Source of the DNA: Nannochloris sp. 'desiccata' | Taxonomy: Eukaryota > Chlorophyta > Trebouxiophyceae > Chlorellales > Chlorellaceae | DNA: 64,000 bases | Reading direction: 5' to 3' | NCBI GenBank assembly: GCA_019044685.2 | Contig: JAGTXX020000006.1 | Location: 1,507,501 to 1,571,500, forward strand | Part shown: positions 55,397 through 64,000 of the stretch, piece by piece | Layout of the letters: every line of letters starts with the position of its first letter | Position numbering within the stretch: the stretch's first letter is position 1 | Position numbers and translations under genes: made by a program | The notes under the pieces: model-generated | Databases searched by the model: none | The model's input: the letters and a program-made list of their open reading frames with translations, nothing else | Told to the model about the DNA's origin: nothing

Positions 55397-56395
55397 ATGC
55401 CGTCGGTGTCGAATGCTGGTGGATCTCTTTCCAGCGCCCTCGTGCTCACGATGCTTGCATGGGGTGTGCGCTGGGTCCGTGGAGAGATGGTCCGACGAAA
55501 ACGAGAAGACACCGCCAAGCAACAAGAACGCCGTACCCCTGGGAGATACCATGCACACCTCTCGCCAGCATCTTTACGTATGCTTGTGGAAACTGGCGCG
55601 TATCCACACATCGTATTCGATGTCAGGGCTCCAGAAGAAACGAATCCATTACCTCCAGAGCTGCGTGGCTCTCTCCGCTTACCTTGTGACCTAGTAGCCC
55701 AAGCTTTATCAAGTTCTAGTTCATGGACAGAGATGTTTCAAGGAGTTCCTTTCCCAGAAACTCACTTTATGCTTGTCTTTGTAGGCTCATCTTCTAGTCA
55801 GCAGCTTCGAGCGGCAGCTGCGGCAGCGTCTCAAGGGTTCCTTAGAACAATGACCCTTGCTGGCACACTCTCTGGCTTTGCGCGGGGTGCATCTACACAA
55901 CCTAATTTACACTATATCAGCAGGGACGCAGTGGCAGCGCTGTTAAGTGCACAACAAAACTCCCCTCTAGGTCCGCCTCCACAGCGGGTAGTTATCATTG
56001 ATGTCCGTCGTGGCGATGAAAGGGCACTTTACGGGCATATTCAAGGCTCAGTACACATTCCAGTCGACCGTCTTCCTAGTGCATTAGCGCTCTCCACAGA
56101 GAACTTTGCTTCACAGTATCATTTCCCAAAACCGTCTGCAGATGATCTCCTAGTCATGTCTTGCAGGACCAACACACGCGCCGCATGGGCAGCAGCGCTC
56201 GCTCAGGATGCAGGATTAGTACGATGTGCCGTATTTAGGCAGGGTGTGTATGGGTGGAGGTTAGATTCTTCAGTGAAGGTGTATAGAGGGTATAAACAAT
56301 TTGATCCCCCACCGGAGCCTGAGCCGTTTCAGCTGGAGCAAGCTGATATAGGAGCTGGAGCTGCAGAGTTGGCTGCTTTAGGTATTGGATCTTAA
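55397..56395 (+). CDS. Membrane-anchored protein with two rhodanese domains, first one lacking the active Cys
   Basis: This is an intronless ORF of 332 aa. A short N-terminal hydrophobic segment (LVLTMLAWGVRWV) could be an anchor or signal. Domain 1 (about residues 50-155) has FDVRAPEE but VFVGSSSSQQLRA where the catalytic Cys loop should be. Domain 2 (about 170-290) has VIIDVRRGDE, GSVHIPV and an intact loop VMSCRTNTRAAW, followed by GVYGWRLD. Such proteins may transfer sulfur from thiosulfate or persulfide donors; a specific partner is unknown. Domain 1 is probably structural. Confidence 0.75.
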   Translation: MPSVSNAGGSLSSALVLTMLAWGVRWVRGEMVRRKREDTAKQQERRTPGRYHAHLSPASLRMLVETGAYPHIVFDVRAPEETNPLPPELRGSLRLPCDLVAQALSSSSSWTEMFQGVPFPETHFMLVFVGSSSSQQLRAAAAAASQGFLRTMTLAGTLSGFARGASTQPNLHYISRDAVAALLSAQQNSPLGPPPQRVVIIDVRRGDERALYGHIQGSVHIPVDRLPSALALSTENFASQYHFPKPSADDLLVMSCRTNTRAAWAAALAQDAGLVRCAVFRQGVYGWRLDSSVKVYRGYKQFDPPPEPEPFQLEQADIGAGAAELAALGIGS

Positions 56396-56809
56396 AAAGG
56401 TGCGTGGAATGAAGAGCATTAATTGTAGTTCAAGTACTTTTCTAAGTTCTTTTCTGTTGGGACGGTTCTTTTCTGGAATTCCATGAAATCGTATTTTGAT
56501 GCGTTTTATAGCGTAGTCCCTCCTCGTGGCTGTGCTGGTGTGGGTTGAGAACGTGTGGTGATGTTATTTTGTGGGTTAGATAATATTATGAAGACGCCAA
56601 TGTTCCCAAGAGGCCCTAAACGCTTGTCTCCTTAAGAGAGAATGCAAGAGGAAAAAAATTGATTCGATGCGAGAAAAAGGCCGGTTGGGGCAGTCTTTTA
56701 ATTTTTAAATGTTTTATTGAGTATTCCTTTTCTTTGTAATGGAGTATTAGCAAATTTTATAGCTTTGAAATAATAACACTCTCGAGATAATTGCCAATTG
56801 ACCCCTAAT
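56396..56809. other. Spacer before the LINE pair
   Basis: 414 bases of unannotated sequence: the rhodanese gene 3' UTR and T-rich DNA up to the left target-site duplication. No gene was recognised. Confidence 0.5.
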
Positions 56810-56822
56810 CTTGAGCCTCCTC
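56810..56822 (+). repeat. Target-site duplication, left LINE, 5' copy
   Basis: CTTGAGCCTCCTC, repeated exactly at 58381-58393 just after the (TC)n tail of the left LINE. Confidence 0.85.
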
Positions 56823-58380
56823 TGGATGTTATTGCTCGTCAAACACTAGCTGAACTTGGCCCGGATGTTGGCGTTGAACTCTTTTATAAGCGTGACTCTA
56901 AAAATTTGCGTGGCTTCCCATCTGCTCCCGCTGATGCTGACCGTGCTCACCTGGTTCACCTACTTTTAGCTGATGACGTTATTGCTTTTGCATTAACAGT
57001 TGAGCATCTCACTGAGTATCTCAACAAGTTCGAGGCTATTTGTAGACGCTGGGGAATGACAGTCAGCACCTCTAAAACAAAAATTATTGTTTTCCGGGGT
57101 GACGCTGCAGCGCCGTCCCTGCAAAATTCTCTTGTCGGAGAGTCTCAACAACTGGCAGCACCGTCCCTGCCTGAGATCCTTATCGGGGGGTCTCCAATAG
57201 AAGTTGTCTCAGCGTGTAAATATTTAGGTTGTTGGTATAGTAGTGATTGTTTAGTAGACAAAGAATTGACTGTGAGAATCGGTGCCGCCACCGGTGCTGC
57301 TCACCGCCTGCTCAATTTCTGGAAGTGTAAAGCCATTGGGTTAAAAACCAAACTCATCTACTATAAGAGCCTGGTGTTAACCATTCTCTTACATGGAGCT
57401 GAGTCATGGCCCTTAACACAGAACGACGTTGAGCGCCTGGAGGTCTTCCAGCAGCGGTGGCTGCGACGTATTCTCAGGATACCCTGGAAAGATCACATAA
57501 GTAATGAGGTTGTTTTACAGCGAGCCGGGCTCCCATCTATAGAGACTAGGACTAGGCAGCTGCGTATGCTCTGGCTGGGTCATGTCGTGAGACTTGGCCC
57601 TGACAGACTCCCTTATCAAGCGCTCTTTGGCCAGCTTGCTGGTCAGAGAAGCCGAGGCAAGGGGAACCTCCAGACACTTGGCAAGTTATATCATAAGGAC
57701 ATACTTATCCTTCAGGGTGGTACTCCTAATGGTTTACCTTGGCTGGAATGTGCTCTGGAACCCCTTGCCTGGCTCGCGTTTGTGATGGGCGGAGTTGCCC
57801 CTACCTCTGCAGCCGCCCCTGCGGGCACTCCTGTTTCTGCTGCGGTTGTTCCAAGTATACCTTTGCCCTCATCAAGCCCCCATCTCTTGCCCCGCACCAG
57901 CCCTAGATCCAAGCAACGCATGGGCCTTGCCCGTGCCGAGGAATTACTCGCTGGAGTCCCTAATGTTCGTCATTATACCGCCCCTGTTGGACCATATCGA
58001 GGCCTGCCTCGAGGCCGGAAAAACCGTGGGCTGACTCAACCATATCAGCCTACTGGCAGACCTCGTGGCCGCCCTCGTGGTTCAGGGCGCAGAGGCCGTA
58101 GTGTTAGGAATGATGATGAACTTTATCGTCCTTGAGATTAAGGACTCCAGGGAGTTATTCGCATCAATTTATTTTTGATGTCTGTTTATTCGAAGGCGAC
58201 GATGTGATTTTATCGACAGCGGCGGTGTTTTTTTGGTCTATAGTGCTCCTGATTTTTGCTGTTACATATCCTTCTTTGATTCTATATTTCTGATTGTACT
58301 TCCTTCTCTGTCTTTGCGTTCATCGCGATTGGCAGTAGAGCGCATTCTCTGTGCTAAAGGCTGTAATTCTCTCTCTCTCT
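56823..58380 (+). mobile_element. 5'-truncated RTE-like LINE, left copy
   Basis: Bounded by a 13-base target-site duplication (56810-56822 and 58381-58393). It begins inside the reverse transcriptase domain (DVIARQTLAELG) and includes the catalytic box LLLADDVIAFA, the thumb region (QQRWLRRILRIPWKDHISNE, LRMLWLGHVVRLGPD) and an Arg/Gly/Pro-rich C-terminus with AT-hook-like text ending at 58135. The 3' UTR ends TAAAGGCTGTAA then TTC(TC)n. Translated sequence is the same as in the right copy as far as compared. An ORF starting at 56798 in host DNA runs into the element by chance. Confidence 0.9.
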
Positions 58381-58393
58381 CTTGAGCCTCCTC
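58381..58393 (+). repeat. Target-site duplication, left LINE, 3' copy
   Basis: Exact second copy of CTTGAGCCTCCTC. Confidence 0.85.
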
Positions 58394-58585
58394 GCGTTCT
58401 CCTGGTGTTTTGGGAAGGCTCCATGAAAATCCTTGGATAGTAGTGTTCTATTGCTATCCTGAGCATATGCTCTTCCTTCACTTCTTGCCCGCAACTTAGG
58501 TTGCACTTTCTTTTCAGCAATTTTGAAAGAGATTGTTGCTACCACTGTGGATAAATATTGAAAGGCAAGGTGATTGAGCGCCGCA

Positions 58586-58600
58586 AACACGTGTTGGTGA
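58586..58600 (+). repeat. Target-site duplication, right LINE, 3'-side copy
   Basis: AAACACGTGTTGGTG directly abuts the (GA)n which is the complement of the element's (TC)n tail. The other copy is at 61287-61301. Confidence 0.9.
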
Positions 58601-61286
58601 GAGAGAGAGAGAGAGAATTACAGCCTTTAGCACAGAGAATGCGCTCTACTGCCAATCGCGATGAACGCAAAGACAGAGAAGGAAGTACAATCAGAAATAT
58701 AGAATTAAAGAAGGATATGTAACAGCAAAAATCAGGAGCACTATAGACCAAAAAAACACCGCCGCTGTCGATAAAATCACATCGTCGCCTTCGAATAAAC
58801 AGACATCAAAAATAAATTGATGCGAATAACTCCCTGGAGTCCTTAATCTCAAGGACGATAAAGTTCATCATCATTCCTAACACTACGGCCTCTGCGCCCT
58901 GAACCACGAGGGCGGCCACGAGGTCTGCCAGTAGGCTGATATGGTTGAGTCAGCCCACGGTTTTTCCGGCCTCGAGGCAGGCCTCGATATGGTCCAACAG
59001 GGGCGGTATAATGACGAACATTAGGGACTCCAGCGAGTAATTCCTCGGCACGGGCAAGGCCCATGCGTTGCTTGGATCTAGGGCTGGTGCGGGGCAAGAG
59101 ATGGGGGCTTGATGAGGGCAAAGGTATACTTGGAACAACCGCAGCAGAAACAGGAGTGCCCGCAGGGGCGGCTGCAGAGGTAGGGGCAACTCCGCCCATC
59201 ACAAACGCGAGCCAGGCAAGGGGTTCCAGAGCACATTCCAGCCAAGGTAAACCATTAGGAGTACCACCCTGAAGGATAAGTATGTCCTTATGATATAACT
59301 TGCCAAGTGTCTGGAGGTTCCCCTTGCCTCGGCTTCTCTGACCAGCAAGCTGGCCAAAGAGCGCTTGATAAGGGAGTCTGTCAGGGCCAAGTCTCACGAC
59401 ATGACCCAGCCAGAGCATACGCAGCTGCCTAGTCCTAGTCTCTATAGATGGGAGCCCGGCTCGCTGTAAAACAACCTCATTACTTATGTGATCTTTCCAG
59501 GGTATCCTGAGAATACGTCGCAGCCACCGCTGCTGGAAGACCTCCAGGCGCTCAACGTCGTTCTGTGTTAAGGGCCATGACTCAGCTCCATGTAAGAGAA
59601 TGGTTAACACCAGGCTCTTATAGTAGATGAGTTTGGTTTTTAACCCAATGGCTTTACACTTCCAGAAATTGAGCAGGCGGTGAGCAGCACCGGTGGCGGC
59701 ACCGATTCTCACAGTCAATTCTTTGTCTACCAAACAATCACTACTATACCAACAACCTAAATATTTACACGCTGAGACAACTTCTATTGGAGACCCCCCG
59801 ATAAGGATCTCAGGCAGGGACGGTGCTGCCAGTTGTTGAGACTCTCCGACAAGAGAATTTTGCAGGGACGGCGCTGCAGCGTCACCCCGGAAAACAATAA
59901 TTTTTGTTTTAGAGGTGCTGACTGTCATTCCCCAGCGTCTACAAATAGCCTCGAACTTGTTGAGATACTCAGTGAGATGCTCAACTGTTAATGCAAAAGC
60001 AATAACGTCATCAGCTAAAAGTAGGTGAACCAGGTGAGCACGGTCAGCATCAGCGGGAGCAGATGGGAAGCCACGCAAATTTTTAGAGTCACGCTTATAA
60101 AAGAGTTCAACGCCAACATCCGGGCCAAGTTCAGCTAGTGTTTGACGAGCAATAACATCCATGAAGAGATTCCAGAGAGGGTTCGACGCAGGACCACCTT
60201 GCTGAACCCCCCACGATGTGTAAAAGGGTTCAGACTTTTGACGTTTCCATTTAACTCTGGCGGAAGTGCCACTGTGCAGATCTATAGCAATATTGATATA
60301 TGTCTCATCGTAGCCATAGCTGCGCATAATGGCAGCTATAACAGCACGATCCACCCGATCAAATGCTTTCTCAAGATCAACCAGAGTTGAATAAAGTGTC
60401 AGAGAGCGTTCTCGGCACTGGTCAAGGATACACTGTAAGGTGAATCGTTGATCGGTGCAGCTTCTTCCCATCCGGAAGCCAGCTTGTTCATCTAGAATAA
60501 GTTCTTCATTGTAGCAAAGCATGCGTCTAGCTAAGATGAGACTTTTTAGCTGGTAGAGTTTGCAACTAATTTGAATGCCACGGCGATTTTTTGCAAAGGC
60601 CACATCTCCTTTTTTTGGAAGCGAGATAAGGTCCATAACTTTCGATAGATCAGGGAGGGAGGATTGCCAGACCTTAGATATGATGCGGTATAATAACAGA
60701 TGTGCTTCAGGGGTTGCATACTTGAGCATTTCATTGCTAACTCCATTTGGGGCCAAAGCTTTCCTGTTCTTCAACTTCTTAATAGCTGCAACAATCTCTT
60801 CCAGGGTCAACGGGTGAGCTGGAATAAGAGTTGCATCGGAAGGTAAAGTAAGGCAAGCTTGAGGGTCAGTGCCAGTTCCCTCATTGAGTAAAGTGCTGTA
60901 GAAACCACCCAAGTGCCGGACCTGGTCCCCGGTAGATGTGAGCAGACCACCATCATCATCTTTAAGTGCAACGCTAGAGCTGCAGGTGCGGCGCCAGTTG
61001 CTTCCTCCCTTAGGTGCGAGTACATCCAGAAGACGATATGCCTTACCCTGGTCGTGATGCTTGGCCGCGTCTTCGATATCCGCTCCCGTCTGCTGCCGCT
61101 CGATCGCACGGCAACAAGCAGCTTCCTTCTTGGTCGCCTTACTGAGAGCTTGGAGCGCTACTCTTCGCTGAGGACTTGATGGTGTCTCAAGTACTCGTTT
61201 CTTGTTAGCTACCAGTTCAAGAAGGAGGGGGGACGGGGGTGGTTGTTGTAGAAGACGTGATTCACAGATGGGCAAGATATCATTCG
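58601..61286 (-). mobile_element. RTE-like LINE with uninterrupted reverse transcriptase, right copy
   Basis: Bounded by a 15-base target-site duplication (58586-58600 and 61287-61301). The minus-strand frame runs open to the stop at 58849, about 810 codons inside the element. Reverse transcriptase blocks are ordered normally: LKNRKALAPNGVSNEMLKYA, RRGIQISCKLYQL, DEQAGFRMGRSCTDQRFTL, LYSTLVDLEKAFDRVDR, GVQQGGPASNPL and LLLADDVIAFA. The thumb and Arg-rich C-terminus match the left copy. The apurinic-type endonuclease expected upstream is missing through 5' truncation. The clade (RTE-like) is inferred from domain text and repeat tail. Its uninterrupted frame suggests recent insertion. Confidence 0.9.
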
Positions 61287-61301
61287 AAACACGTGTTGGT
61301 G
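61287..61301 (+). repeat. Target-site duplication, right LINE, 5'-side copy
   Basis: AAACACGTGTTGGTG, identical to 58586-58600. The upstream part of the long reverse transcriptase ORF (MMRCDPFILGAPTR...) is translated from here outward and is therefore host DNA. Confidence 0.9.
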
Positions 61302-61604
61302 CACCCAATATGAAAGGGTCACACCGCATCAATTCTGTAGATTAATAGAATGGTATTTCTAATCTTATCTCATTAGCATATTTCCTGGGCCCAAGGCATC
61401 TCAGCTGCCTTCATTGCAGTGCCTAGGGCATTTGGCATGCATGATCATAATGTTACTGGCAACAACTGGTCCCTGAAGCGAAGAGATCACTAGCCAGTGC
61501 ATTTACCAATGCGAAGCAGACACCTACAACCAATATGCCATGTTCATAAACATAAATTTCTGAATTTCTGAAATCGATCTTATCGTCTTGTGTGCAGAGG
61601 AATC
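61302..61604. other. Spacer between LINE and PAN-like gene
   Basis: 303 bases of non-coding sequence that should include the promoter of the small secreted protein gene. An acceptor-like TGTGCAG just before the ATG (about 61591-61597) leaves open a 5' intron. Confidence 0.4.
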
Positions 61605-61895
61605 ATGATCATAAAGAAGTATATTGCTGTGCTCGCCCTGGTGCTCCTCTGCTGTCAGCATGCTCAATGCAAATGGGTTGTTCAGAAGAATACCTGCTAT
61701 GATGGTGCCGACTTATACAACATCTATACATCTTCAGCAAGTAGATGTCGCAAGGCGTGTGACAAGCTTTCCACTTGCTGGATTTACACGTGGGTGAAGT
61801 ATGGTTCGCTCGCAAGAAGATGCTTTTTGAAAGGAAATAATGGCTGGATTGAGAAGCGTGAAAGCTTTTGCGACTCAGGCAGATGGTTTGAGTGA
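61605..61895 (+). CDS. Small secreted cysteine-rich protein, PAN/Apple-like
   Basis: From ATG 61605 the product is 96 aa. Residues 1-22 form a signal peptide (MIIKKYIAVLALVLLCCQHAQC). The mature part has six Cys in a pattern like PAN/Apple modules: CYDGADL, SRCRKACDKLSTCWIYTW, RRCFLKG, and a final Cys in FCDSGRW. PAN modules bind proteins or carbohydrates outside cells. Only one module is present, so the protein may be an extracellular ligand or a remnant of a longer gene. The start was chosen for the signal peptide. Confidence 0.6.
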   Translation: MIIKKYIAVLALVLLCCQHAQCKWVVQKNTCYDGADLYNIYTSSASRCRKACDKLSTCWIYTWVKYGSLARRCFLKGNNGWIEKRESFCDSGRWFE

Positions 61896-62209
61896 TATTT
61901 TGTAATGGAAATTTCCAACCGCCTCGACGGGTCGGTGCAAGAATTTGGGAAATAAATTGTGATAACCTTTGCAAATTGTGTTTCCCTATGTCGATCTTGT
62001 ATCTCCTGGTTGTTTCGTTGTCCTTAAGCCGTTGAAAGGCAGAAGAACTCACTTATTTTGCTTACTTCATGCGTGTAAATATTGCAATATACAACACTCT
62101 ATCCGTTAGTTACACCTTCAGAAAGAGCGAAAAAAAAATTCAAGCTGTCTTCTAAATTATGCGAACACTTCTACTTTTTATGACCGAAATATTGGTTGAT
62201 AGGTTTACT

Positions 62210-62446
62210 TTAACCAGCACCACCATTGCCACCTTTTGCTCGCTTAGCAGCAGCACCACCACCGTGACCATTATTACCGCCACCGCCTCTGACATGGTCT
62301 GTGATCGTTCCTCCTCCCCACTCAGGTGCTCGTGATATTCCTACCTTGTCAGGTGCCCTATTGCTATTCCTACCTTGCTGAGCAGTATAAAATGTCGTGC
62401 GGCATCCTTTCCCATCAGGTCCAGTATGTATAAACGCCGCATTGTC
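62210..62446 (-). pseudogene. Possible terminal exon or remnant, Gly-rich C-terminus
   Basis: On the minus strand 78 codons are open to a stop at 62210-62212, with no ATG in frame. The text begins DNAAFIHTGPDGKGCRTTFY and ends in a Gly/Asn-rich stretch and AAAKRAKGGNGGAG. An acceptor-like GGGAG precedes it at about 62447. A 26-28 base unit (AAGGTAGGAATA...GCACCTGA) is tandemly duplicated inside. It may be the last exon of a decayed or unseen gene; no family was recognised. Confidence 0.25.
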
Positions 62447-62708
62447 CTCCCAAAAAGACCCAAAGAAACCGAGCTCTCCGAGGGAAGGTGGCCTCGGAGG
62501 GACCGCAGAGGCCTCGAAAACTAGCCGCTGTGAGCCCCCTCCGAGGCTCGCCGAAGCTCTACAAGATTTTCTTCCAAAGCTTCGGAAAAGGGGATGTTTT
62601 TCAACTGAAGGGAAGTGGTGTCCCCTCTCTGAGGACCTCTGCCAAATAGATAATTGTAGGATCTAGACGGTCGAAAAGCAGGCAAAATACAGACCCAGCT
62701 GGCAGCAA

Positions 62709-62735
62709 GTGTGCTGAGCTCCGAGCTCAGCACAC
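62709..62735. repeat. 12-bp stem hairpin with 3-base loop
   Basis: GTGTGCTGAGCT, loop CCG, AGCTCAGCACAC: a perfect inverted repeat. Two further inverted pairs lie just upstream, 62491-62500 with 62538-62547 and 62551-62558 with 62578-62585. Confidence 0.85.
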
Positions 62736-62852
62736 AGTCGTTTAAATTTTCGTTTAAATTTCAAGAGCCTCTTTAAAAATATTTAACCATCGCGACCGCT
62801 TATTACCATTTTGTAGTATAGACATTATTAGTTTAAAACAGTTTTTAGCCTC

Positions 62853-64000
62853 ATGATGGCTGGCTTTGAGGACCTAGAGGATGACATCGAGCTTCCTCAA
62901 TTGGAGGTTGCTCAAGTACAGGAGCCACGCAAGCTCTCTCGCCTTCAGAAAAAGAAGACTATAGATGAAAATGTAAACGCTGATATGGGCATAGATACTC
63001 CGGAGAGTGAGGCTCGCGGATCTTTGTTAGCTGGAGAAGAGTTAGTCGTTGAGCCTAATGAGCCCGAATTGTCGCTTTCGGAAGAGGTAAGCTGTCCTCT
63101 AAGGTAGCAATAATATTTTTTTGATTTATACCGGCCTTTAAACACATGTTGGAGCTATTGCAGGGTGCACAGTCTGGTGACAATGATGACGCTGACGTTG
63201 TTGAAGAAGAAGTAGAGGGTGCAGCAGAGGCCGGAGAAGAGGGCAAGGTCGCAGCAGCACCTGACCAGGTGTGGGACGAAGAGGACGAGATCGAGCAGTA
63301 CTTTAAGGAGAAGTCTGAAAATGGCAGGGGCGATCAAGAGAGCGACTCTGACAGCGGAAGTGATAGCGATGAAGGCTATGCTGGTGGCACTGCTGCTATG
63401 CTGGGAGATAATCCTACCTTGGATGAACTCAATGCTGAAACCCAGCGCATCCTTAGAGGTATATTGCGCTCTTGTTTTCTCACTTTACCTTTTCAAATTC
63501 AAATTCTCAAAAAACTGACGATTCAAATTTTCTCTTTATGCGCAGAAACCGCTGCACGCGATCGCTTGGGTAAAGGTCAGAAGATTGAAATCAAGCCTCT
63601 CACTGGCATTGTTGCCAAACTCAAGGAAAGACGCGCTCTCGCCATTGCTCGTGCTCCTAAACCCCGTCAAGTTGATGCTATGCCCAATTTTGAAGATATT
63701 TTGGCAGAAGCTACAGGCAAAGACGATGGTGCTAATGATATTACTAACCAACCATCAGGTACATCCACACCAAAACGTGCTGCAAGTCCTGTTGCCGAGG
63801 CAGGTGAAAATAATGAAGGAGCCCCTGCTGATGGTGTTAAGGACACCACCGCTGCTGCTGAACCTAAGGGACTCGAAAAGTTCTTAACCACCCCCAAAGC
63901 CGTAAATGAATTTGAAGAGGATGACGAATTAGATTTGGAGGTCGTTTCTGAGGATGAAGACGATGGCGGGCAAGCATTTAAAGTTGTTGAATTGCCTAGT
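62853..64000 (+). CDS. Claspin/Mrc1-like replication checkpoint protein, 5' part
   Basis: Exons 62853-63086, 63164-63458 and 63546 to the window edge join in frame to about 328 residues; the gene continues outside. The text is acidic and low-complexity, with LNAETQRILRE at the end of exon 2 split across intron 2, then LTGIVAKLKERRALA. The ETQRLLRE-type motif followed by a basic helix is typical of plant and animal claspin-like proteins, which mediate ATR-Chk1 signalling and support fork progression. Identification rests on this one motif and overall composition. Two adjacent ATGs open the frame. Confidence 0.5.

Larger units (their letters stand above)
61896..62852. other. Intergenic tract with hairpins and a start-less open frame
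   Basis: No complete gene was recognised. The first third is AT-rich. From 62210 the minus strand has a coding-like open frame, and 62470-62740 contains a series of inverted repeats in locally GC-rich sequence. The claspin-like gene begins at 62853. Confidence 0.5.

Noticed and set aside
56798..56822. Start of the 445-codon ORF as a real gene start
   Set aside because: The first eight codons are host sequence joined by chance to a truncated LINE.
56823..60163. Single large palindromic duplication of a gene
   Set aside because: Each arm has its own target-site duplication and its own repeat tail, so two retrotranspositions explain it better.
61287..61332. N-terminal residues MMRCDPFILGAPTR... 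of the reverse transcriptase ORF
   Set aside because: They lie in and beyond the right target-site duplication, hence in host DNA; the ORF start there is accidental.
1..64000. TGTAA as a polyadenylation signal (as in chlorophytes) downstream of several genes
   Set aside because: TGTAA was seen after several stop codons, but in AT-rich DNA it is expected often by chance; counts were not computed.
1..64000. tRNA, rRNA and CRISPR features
   Set aside because: No T-loop/anticodon patterns, rRNA blocks or regularly spaced repeats were found by eye.

Overview
The window is nuclear DNA of a photosynthetic eukaryote of the green lineage, most likely a streptophyte-type or other green alga with a compact genome. 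Evidence: a nuclear psbY gene with a chloroplast leader, a plastid-type MenG methyltransferase, a plant-type SYP7 SNARE, an AP-4 epsilon adaptin, and a securin resembling land-plant PATRONUS. Genes have few, short GT-AG introns and lie about 2 kb apart. No bacterial operons, CRISPR arrays, tRNA or rRNA genes were seen. Species cannot be named from this sequence. All splice sites were read by eye from reading frame, splice consensus and protein-family continuity; no transcript data were used.

Layout. 1-4,600: 3' end of an atypical SDR gene, psbY (a three-unit polyprotein), and a CID/AT-hook protein with a long CAG tract. 4,600-8,300: gene-poor tract with a 1.1 kb fold-back retrotransposon gag element and unresolved short ORFs. 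8,300-31,500: dense housekeeping block: securin-like protein, TrmJ-like methyltransferase, SYP7 SNARE, seipin, LMBR1-like membrane protein, URT1-like uridylyltransferase, a minimal kinesin, SF3A1, a PIMT-BTB fusion, AP-4 epsilon and PIG-O. 31,500-38,500: repeat-rich island with fragments of restriction-endonuclease-type LINEs, a truncated RTE-like LINE and other dispersed repeats, surrounding one archaeal-type P-loop ATPase gene. 38,500-56,400: second dense block: MenG, lipoyl synthase, UTP6, SRRM1-like PWI protein, COG4, V-ATPase B, PEX1, SRP19, MEMO1-like protein and a double-rhodanese protein. 56,800-61,300: two nearly identical, 5'-truncated RTE-like LINEs in tail-to-tail orientation, each with its own target-site duplication. 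61,600-64,000: a small secreted PAN-like protein, a hairpin-rich tract and the start of a claspin-like gene.

Functional themes are ordinary eukaryotic cell biology: RNA processing (SF3A1, URT1-like, SRRM1-like, UTP6, CID protein), membrane traffic and organelles (SYP7, seipin, AP-4, COG4, PIG-O, SRP19, PEX1, V-ATPase), plastid and mitochondrial metabolism (psbY, MenG, LIP1) and cell cycle (securin, claspin, kinesin). The most unusual items are the PIMT-BTB fusion, the kinesin with a predicted C-terminal membrane helix, the triple PsbY polyprotein, the PATRONUS-like securin with duplicated degrons, and retroelement insertions whose boundaries can be read to the base.
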